Shown: positions 50,566-57,358 of the stretch, piece after piece
Layout of the letters: each line of letters starts with the position of its first letter
Numbering within the stretch: the first letter of the stretch is position 1
Assembly (NCBI GenBank): GCA_001642005.1
Contig: LWCA01000086.1
Coordinates: forward strand, 1 to 57,358
DNA: 57,358 nucleotides
Direction: 5' to 3'
From: Intoshia linei
Taxonomy: Eukaryota; Orthonectida; Rhopaluridae
The notes under the pieces: model-generated
What the model was told of the DNA's origin: nothing
Database searches by the model: none
What the model saw: only the letters and a program-made list of their open reading frames with translations
Program-made: the position numbers and the translations under genes

Positions 50566-50893
50566 TACATAGTGTACTAATTAGTAGTTATATTTAGTTT
50601 AAGTTTTTAGTCTAAACTAAAATAATTATATTCAAAATAAAGTTAAGAAAATGAATTAAAGGCCGCTGTACATGTAAGTTATTGAAATTTTTTCCGCAAA
50701 ATCACATGTTTCGACATTTTCATTAACAATAATACAATAAAATGATATTAACTATAGTTATTATTATTGTATATATACAAAATAATTTGGAAAAACTCAA
50801 CAAACATTTGTAAATAAAATTCTCATTTCATGAAGATTGAGTAAATAAGAAAAAATGTCAAAATAATGACAAATGTTTATTAGTAATATGAAC

Positions 50894-51580
50894 TTAATCG
50901 ACAACATTAATTTTTCGAGTTCTGGATCTTTTGTTAGACAACCATTTTCGAATTTGCTTATTATTGAGTCCTGTGAGAATTGACAATTGAGCTACTTCCA
51001 TTGGATTAGCGTAGGCTTCATTACCATGCTCACCGAGCCAAACACCGAGAATTTCTAAAACTTTCATAGAAAAGCATTTACCTTTTCCGTTGGAACTGAT
51101 CAATTCATTTTTTTTCTTATTTGCTGAGATTTTAGGGGAACTTCCACTCATCTTCAACTCTGACTTCAATACAACTTCAACTGATGATTTACATAAACTG
51201 TTAATTTGAAAAAAATTAAAGTTGTTCTTCGTATTTTTTTGGTGTTTATTTTTTATTTTAGATTTTTCTAGAATTTTACTAGCATTTTTTCCAATTTTTC
51301 TATCGTTTGTATTGTCTTTGTAAGCTAAATTAAAATTATTTACATAAATTTCATCATTTTCACTTGTTATATGTATTCTATTTAATTTTTGACGTATATC
51401 GGAATATAACTCATTATAATATTGAAAATTTGACGGGGTAATAAAGCTATCTGTGAACTCGTTATTTTCCATATGTTGGAAATTGTTTTTCAGCCTCATA
51501 ATGCGTGTCTTTATGTGAACATATCTTCTGTATTCCGTACTCAGTAACTGGGATATTGTTCTATAAGATTCGTTTTTCAT
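50894..51580 (-). CDS. TALE-class homeobox protein, intronless, 228 aa (copy 1)
   Basis: Likely a nuclear DNA-binding transcription factor. One uninterrupted frame runs from ATG 51580 to TAA 50894. The N-terminal 165 residues are polar, N/K/S rich and unlike any domain I know. The last 63 residues form a homeodomain with the three-residue loop extension: helix 1 FSMKVLEILGVWLGEH, loop NEAYANP, helix 2 MEVAQLSILTGL, helix 3 KQIRKWLSNKRSR. Helix 3 keeps the key Trp (213), Asn (216) and Arg (218), but has Leu where Phe usually follows Trp and Ser just before the Asn. It matches no TALE subfamily (TGIF, MEIS, PBX, IRX, PKNOX, MKX) clearly. It has no intron, unlike all other multi-domain genes in the window. 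It is a tandem duplicate of 53935-54659. Confidence 0.85.
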   Translation of the reverse strand: MKNESYRTISQLLSTEYRRYVHIKTRIMRLKNNFQHMENNEFTDSFITPSNFQYYNELYSDIRQKLNRIHITSENDEIYVNNFNLAYKDNTNDRKIGKNASKILEKSKIKNKHQKNTKNNFNFFQINSLCKSSVEVVLKSELKMSGSSPKISANKKKNELISSNGKGKCFSMKVLEILGVWLGEHGNEAYANPMEVAQLSILTGLNNKQIRKWLSNKRSRTRKINVVD

Positions 51581-51733
51581 GTTTGTTATTTTAAAAATTT
51601 AGTTTTGAAATGCGTTGATTAATGTAAAAATTTTATTATATTTGAAAGAATGATATTTATCGAATTGGTTTAGCCACATCTGAAATGTTAATATAGTCAT
51701 TATTATTTTTACTCAATCATAACTTACTATGAT

Positions 51734-51744
51734 GTAAACAAACA
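51734..51744. promoter_or_regulatory. Forkhead-like motif upstream of TALE copy 1
   Basis: GTAAACAAACA fits the forkhead core RYAAAYA twice in overlap. It lies about 155 bp upstream of the start codon and is kept in the same relative place in the duplicate (54821-54831), within a block that is less diverged than its surroundings. Binding is inference. Confidence 0.4.
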
Positions 51745-52149
51745 TGTAATAGACACACCCACCACATGATAAGTGTATTTCTGGTATATTTTTTATTATT
51801 GTGTGGATAATCTGACACGTGTTTTTTTGTACTGTTATAGACAAATAAAATTTAACAAAATTGATTTATTTATTTCATTAAGCGTCAAATGAAGAAATTT
51901 TGTTAAATAAGTGATGACACGTTGATAGCACTTGTTTATAACTGTTTTTAATAGCTTTAAGAATCAATGATTTTGAGTTATTGGATAACCAGTATAAAGT
52001 TAATATTTACATATTAGGAGAAAGTGTCATATATCAAATATTAAATATTAATTAATAATTGGTTTATTTTTTAGAAATTTTTCTACGTGACTATATTTAT
52101 TTATGTTATTTGATATTACCAGAATTTTCAAGCCGCTGGTGGTGTAATA

Positions 52150-53850
52150 ATTTTAAAATTTGAATGAAAATTTTTTTATTTATCATTTTTAAAACAAGTT
52201 TCTATACATAAAACTATTTTAATTTATTATCTAACTTATTAAAATTGAAAAATTAGAGTTAACATAAATCGTAATAATATTTAAAGTACACATAAACATA
52301 AGGAAACCGGTAATAATATGCAGACTATCGTAACATTCGATAACTAATCTAAATTAATAATAATAGATTAATAATAATTAATTAATAATAATAATGTTGT
52401 TTTATTATATTTATGAAATTATTTTTTAACTTTCACATTTTTAATTCTACTTGGCTATCTCAATACCTCGTCCACGACATTTTTTGCAATAGAAATTAAT
52501 TTTGTTACTTTTTTTTGTATCACACAACATTTAAATTATGATTTTAATATTAGATTTTTATTCCATAATTTATTATTTTTTAATTAATTAGAATTTTAAA
52601 TGTAATATTTTTAATGCCACTAATTTTTATAATGCAAGACATTAAATAAAATTTTTTATATTACACCAAATTTAAAAGTGAAAATGAAACGCCATTTTCA
52701 TTTAAACTGATGAAACGTATGAAATTATTAATTAATTAATAATTAAAAAATTACTTTAATTGTAATAAAATTTACTGCATTTTGAAACCGTTATATATTA
52801 TATATAAATATTGTTAATGTTAATTAATAGCTAAAACCTATTTGACTTTATTAAAATGACTTTGTACAACTATAAATTGTGACACTTGTTAAATGTAAAT
52901 TAATTCAATAAAATTTAGCAGATTTATTAATAATTATCTACTCTGTTAAATTTATCAATTGATATACAAAATTTTCTATGGCAATTTATTTATAAAACAA
53001 GTAATCACACTGTATACAAATATGTCACAAATGACAATTGAATTGTAGTAATTGAATGTGTATCAACATCTTAATATCTTACTCCAATATACATATATAC
53101 CATATAATTTAATTCTATCACGTATCCTTTATTTTATTTAGAATAATATAATATTCATTTACAATTCTTGTTTGTATAAAAATATGTTTATATAATTTTA
53201 GTTTTAATTTGTGACTTAGCGTGTGTAGTACACAGTGTGTACTAGGGTGTTACAAAAATTTAAAAATTAAGTGCAGGATCGGAAAAAGTTGAGTAATTAA
53301 TCAAAAATAACAATACAAAAAAAATTATTTAAATTAGATAAAAATTTGCGGAGACACCTGGAATTTTAAAGATACCATAGAAAAATGTTCTACAAAATTT
53401 AAAATAAATTTTATAAAAATTATCAGTTTTCATTGTTAAAAATTTTCACTAAAAACAAAAATGAATGAGGTAGAACTGAATTTAAAGATGCAAAATAAAC
53501 AACTAAACATGACGATTAACACAAGATCACTTAAAACATAACTACCGTATTTTATCATAACATTCCAGTAAATAAAATTTATATCTTAGTTTTTGTAGAA
53601 CATTTTTGTATCAAATTTTTAAAATAGAAAACGGTTCCTCAAAAAAAGCTCTAAAATCATTTTTTTCCATTGTAGCCATAAAACTGTCATACGCGACTTT
53701 ATCCGTTCCTGCACTATAAAATTTAAAAAAAAAACTACTAAAATTCACACACTTAATATATATTACCAAAATTCAAATCTATAATGATACAGGCAACTAA
53801 TATATTTTAACAATAAAAAATAATATGTAAAATTCGAAAATATTTTTGAT
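52150..53850. other. Spacer between the TALE duplicates
   Basis: No gene seen. AT-rich sequence with simple (ATA)n-like runs near 52350-52395 and one TIR element at 53271-53714. Confidence 0.55.
53271..53714. mobile_element. TIR element, GTGCAGG ends, 444 bp
   Basis: GTGCAGGATCGGAAAAAGTT at the left is mirrored by GACTTTATCCGTTCCTGCAC at the right (about 20 bp, two to three mismatches). The flanks are ttaa and tata, so the target site could be TA or a decayed TTAA. No transposase frame was found. Confidence 0.6.
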
Positions 53851-53934
53851 TACAATTCTCATTTCATACAGATTGAGTAAATAAGAAAAAATTTATAAAA
53901 TAATGATAAAATAATGTGTATTAGAAATATTAAC

Positions 53935-54659
53935 TTAATTGACAACTTTTATAATTTTTCGATTTCTGCATCTTTTGTTGGCCAGCCATTTTCTAATTTG
54001 TTTTTTACTTAGTCCTGTGATAATTGATAATTGAGCGACTTCCATTGGATTAGCGTAGGGTTCGTTATCATGATCACCGAGCCAACCACTGAGAATTTGT
54101 AAAACAGACGGAGAAAATAATTTAACTTTTCCACTGGAACTACTCAATCTTGTTGCTTTCTTATTTGGTGAAAGGTCGCGGGAACTGCTGCTCGTCTCAT
54201 CACTTTTATTTATTTTTGTGGGATCATTATCACATTTTACCTGAGTTGTTTCATTTTGAATTTTAATTGATGATTTGCACAAATTATGAATTTGAAAAAA
54301 ATTATAATTTTTCTCCTTTGCATTTTTGTTGTGTCCATTTTTTATTTTAGATTTGTCTATGATGGGAGTCGCAAATTTTCCATTGTTTGTGTTGTTGTTA
54401 TTAACTAAATTTGAATTATTTAAATAAATTTATGATTTTGACTTGTTATATGTATTCTATTTAATGTTTGATGTATATTTGAATATGTGTCATTATAATG
54501 GTGATAATTCAATGGTGAAATAAAGCTATTTGTGAAAACATTATAATTCATATGCAGGGAATTGTTGTTCAGTCCCATAATGCGTTTCTTTGTTGCCACA
54601 TATCTTTGGTATTCCGAACTTAGAAACTGGGAAATTGTGTTACAAGATTCGTTTGTCAT
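53935..54659 (-). pseudogene. TALE homeobox gene copy 2, frameshifted
   Basis: ATG 54659 opens a frame aligned with copy 1 for about 78 codons (MTNESCNTISQFLSSEYQRY against MKNESYRTISQLLSTEYRRY) and then stops at 54420. Compared with copy 1, one base is missing near 54421-54435. Just past it another frame stays open to TAA 53935 and encodes the rest of the linker and a well-kept homeodomain (LQILSGWLGDHDNEPYANP, KKQIRKWLANKRCRNRK). The Trp, Asn and Arg of helix 3 are kept. A recent loss, a sequencing error, or translation of the homeodomain part alone from the internal ATG at 54282 are all possible; the well-kept homeodomain argues that any loss is recent. Confidence 0.75.
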
Positions 54660-54820
54660 GTTTGTTTTTTAAAAGTGTAAGTTTAAATGTGTTAATGAAT
54701 GTTCAAAGTTTTGTGTATTTGAAAGAATGATATTTATCAGAATAATATCTTGTTGAATCATCCATATAAGTAATAATAAGTAGTAATTATTATTTTTACC
54801 CAATTAGAACGTAGTATAAT

Positions 54821-54831
54821 GTAAACAAACA
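54821..54831. promoter_or_regulatory. Forkhead-like motif upstream of TALE copy 2
   Basis: GTAAACAAACA identical to the motif upstream of copy 1 and followed by the same TGTAATAGACA. It lies about 160 bp upstream of the ATG. Confidence 0.4.
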
Positions 54832-55402
54832 TGTAATAGACAATAATAGACACACCTACCAAATAATAAGCGTATGTCTGATTTACTTTCTATGATTATG
54901 AAGATAATCAGACACGTTTTGTTTTTGTACAGTTATAGTCAAATAAAATTTTACAATATAAATTGATTCACTTAATTAAGCGTCAAATGAACGAATTTTA
55001 TTCAATAGGTGATGACACGTTAATAGTACATGATTATACTTGTTTATAACTGTTTTGAATAACTTTCAGATTAAATTCTTTGGACTTATTGGATAAATTT
55101 AAAGTTAATATTTACATATTAAAAAAAAAGTTTCATATATCGTTATATGCAGTATTAATTATTAGTCCAAATAAAGATTGAATTGTTAACTTTTTAGAAA
55201 TATTTTTTTTTAATTAATCTTATTTTAGTTTTTTTTATTTATATTTTATATTTTGATATTGCCTTAATTATCAACCTGATGATGATGGTAACGGGACAGG
55301 TGGTACATTGTGATAATTTGGGGTGCCGGATCATTAAATCTGTAACTAATAACGATCATCTTACCACTTGGTATTAATAATTTTATTATTTTGACTCTTT
55401 AC

Positions 55403-55863
55403 CAGAGCTGTCTTAAGCCACTTCGTGGCTCTGGGCTAAGCAAAGTTTTGAGCGAAGCAATAAAAAAATTTTAAGGCCCTTTTTTTGAAAATTAATAAGA
55501 GAAAATCAAAGATTTCCTACTTTATTTATTAAATATACACTCAATAGAAAGGTTTCAATGTTTAATATTATCATTTGAAACAGTTTTTATGTCAATATTG
55601 TATGATGAAAATTGTAGAATATATTTTAAATTGAATATTTACCAGAACTTTGAGTTTTTAAACTATTTTCTTTCTAGCTATTGGAATTCCCATACTTCAA
55701 AACTTATAAACTGTTTCTTAAGGTATAAATGTGAAGTATTTTCTAATAAATTGGAGGCCTCTTTTTAAGATATAAGTGTGAAGTACTTTTATTAATTTGG
55801 AGCCTTTTCTAATGAGTGGCCCTGGCCTACGGCCCATATTGCCCATGCCTTAAAACGGCTCTG
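55403..55863. mobile_element. hAT element, 461 bp, perfect 8-bp TSD
   Basis: Ends CAGAGCTGTCTTAAG and (inverse) CAGAGCCGTTTTAAG; the 8-mer ctctttac is present exactly on both sides (55395-55402 and 55864-55871). It contains further inverted text near the ends (GTGGCTCTGGGC / inverse of GCCCTGG). No transposase frame. The perfect duplication suggests a comparatively recent insertion. Confidence 0.85.
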
Positions 55864-55871
55864 CTCTTTAC

Positions 55872-57358
55872 TTATAATTCATCCGTTCTATAATAAATTT
55901 CCTATCGCATTAAATTGAATGTTTTATCAAATCACGATTAGCTCTTGTGAATCAATTAAATTAGATTATTACTATCCACTTTTCAGTATCGGATATAAAT
56001 GGGGTGCAGGGTGGTCTTTCCCCTAGCGTCACAAATTTGCCTTAAAATATTTTAATATGTATTAACATTACATAAATTAAAAAAATTTTTCTAGTACCCA
56101 TCAAATTGCGTTTATTGAATCTAGCTTAATTTGTTATCAGAGTTTAAATTGAAAAAATTTTAAAAAAAATTATACGGGCCGCAGATTGCTTATTAGGGTG
56201 TCCACTTTATATATTTTTCTTAAAACTATAAAAATCCATTTTGTAATTAAATTCATTCTATATTTTTAAACAATATGCTTTTTAAAAAAATAAAATCGGT
56301 TAATATTTACTTACAAATATTCACCTCAAATGTAATTATTGAAATTTACACAAAAATTATAAGATAATTCAAAAAGTCAAAAGAAAATTTTTTTATTTAT
56401 AATCAGATTTGGTTTGGTTGATATATTTACAGTTCATTTGATGGGTTTACCATGTTTGGTGGACGATTTTGGTTTATGCGAAATTTATGTTAAGTTTATG
56501 ATAACATTGGATAAAATTGTTCAAAACTAAATAATATCGTTTTTACTCGAAAGTACTCGAAACAATTTAATTTAACTGTTGACAACTCGATTGTATTCAG
56601 TTATTTTTATCAGTACTATTTACAAATTAAATTTACTCTTAAATTAAATTGTGATTACTCAATAGTAAACAGTTAAACTATTATAAAACTACTATACAAA
56701 TGATAATTTGTGAGATTATCCACCTAATAAATATAATATCAATATTTTTATTATCAATTCATTAGAACCGTCGAATTGATTTCTACGAATTAGATCAATA
56801 TAATCAATATTTTATGAAATGATTTAATGTTTTGAACTTATTTGGTCGTTGTTTAGATTTGGAAAGGTTGGAAATTTTTCAACATTGACATTTCACAACA
56901 GGAAACGGTAAATAAGTCTAAAATTGTATATTATGAACCTATTTTTGACCAAACCTTTGAAGGATAATTTTTATACCAAATCTTACATGGGAGGTATTTT
57001 TCATTAAATTCTTGAATCGAAAATTTTCAATTATTTTTTTACAAAACTCGAAATTTAAGCTTTAAATTTACAAAAATTTTACTCTAATGCAATTATTCAT
57101 GAACAGTGATTTAATGTTGTGGAAGAATTTAAAATTTAATTTCTACACCATTTAACCCTTCCACTTATTTACTATAAATATTTAAATTTTATTTATTTTA
57201 GTTACTTAGATTAAAATATTTTGATGAATTATATCAATAAATTAGTTTTAGAATAATTAGGGCCTAGTCCTATCTAAAAATTAAAACAGAATGATGTAAT
57301 ATAGACGAAAATTTATAATATAAACAAATTTATAAATAGGACCACTGAAATCAATTTC
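55872..57358. other. Right-hand region without recognised genes
   Basis: No coding exon recognised. A short GC-rich block near 56170-56215 (TACGGGCCGCAGATTGC) may be a scrap of the 7100-7425 repeat family. The remainder is AT-rich sequence with no structure that I can name. Confidence 0.5.

Larger units (their letters stand above)
50818..52150 (-). repeat. Tandem duplication unit 1 (TALE copy 1 with upstream region)
   Basis: Homologous to 53850-55300. Similarity continues from CATTTCATGAAGATTGAGTA just past the 3' end of the gene, through the whole frame, and about 550 bp upstream of the start codon. Conserved upstream blocks include GTAAACAAACATGTAATAGA, AAGCGTCAAATGAA and GTGATGACACGTT. 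Confidence 0.8.
53850..55300 (-). repeat. Tandem duplication unit 2 (TALE copy 2 with upstream region)
   Basis: Second unit of the duplication, offset about 3.05 kb from unit 1. It begins at CATTTCATACAGATTGAGTA. Upstream homology fades past about 55300. Confidence 0.8.

Overview
This is nuclear DNA from an animal. It is very AT-rich by eye, with genes split by many introns. The introns obey GT..AG, are often only about 35-80 bp long, have GTAA/GTAT-type donors and TTTAG/TAG acceptors, and the space between genes is packed with decayed DNA transposons. The gene content (two motile-cilium proteins, an OATP/SLCO transporter, DNA ligase III, TALE homeobox genes) is metazoan. The organism cannot be named from sequence alone. 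A small, derived, ciliated or parasitic invertebrate with a compact AT-rich genome (for example an orthonectid-like lineage) would fit, but that is inference.

Layout. 1-13.4 kb: no recognisable host gene, only hAT, Tc1/mariner and other terminal-inverted-repeat elements, several with target-site duplications. 13.46-25.68 kb (minus strand): two axonemal genes head-to-tail, CFAP52 (14 exons, 703 aa) followed 146 bp later by CFAP206 (15 exons, 620 aa); their long introns carry foldback-like elements. 26.5-29.4 kb: a broken Ty3/gypsy retrotransposon, a pogo-like element and two single-N assembly joins that flank an exact 393-bp duplication. 29.58-30.76 kb (plus): an RluA-family pseudouridine synthase (RPUSD1-like, 291 aa). 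30.96-35.49 kb (plus): DNA ligase III (15 exons, 782 aa) with a zf-PARP finger and PIP-box-like motifs but no BRCT domain. 36.46-39.72 kb (plus): an OATP-type transporter (9 exons, 606 aa). 39.7-45.4 kb: transposon remnants. 45.44-47.73 kb (minus): ATAD1/Msp1 AAA-ATPase (9 exons, 395 aa). 49.63-49.91 kb: a possible small single-pass membrane protein. 50.89-51.58 and 53.94-54.66 kb (minus): two intronless TALE homeobox genes from a tandem duplication of about 1.4 kb that also copied the upstream region; the second copy has a frameshift. 54.7-57.4 kb: repeats, including a hAT element with a perfect 8-bp target duplication.

How the genes relate. CFAP52 and CFAP206 are both parts of motile axonemes and may share transcription. 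RPUSD1-like, LIG3 and ATAD1 can all serve mitochondria in other animals (RNA modification, mtDNA ligation, outer-membrane protein quality control), but they are independent genes here. All exon models were built by eye by joining reading phase across GT..AG introns and matching known family motifs. Each multi-exon model closes in frame from ATG to stop.
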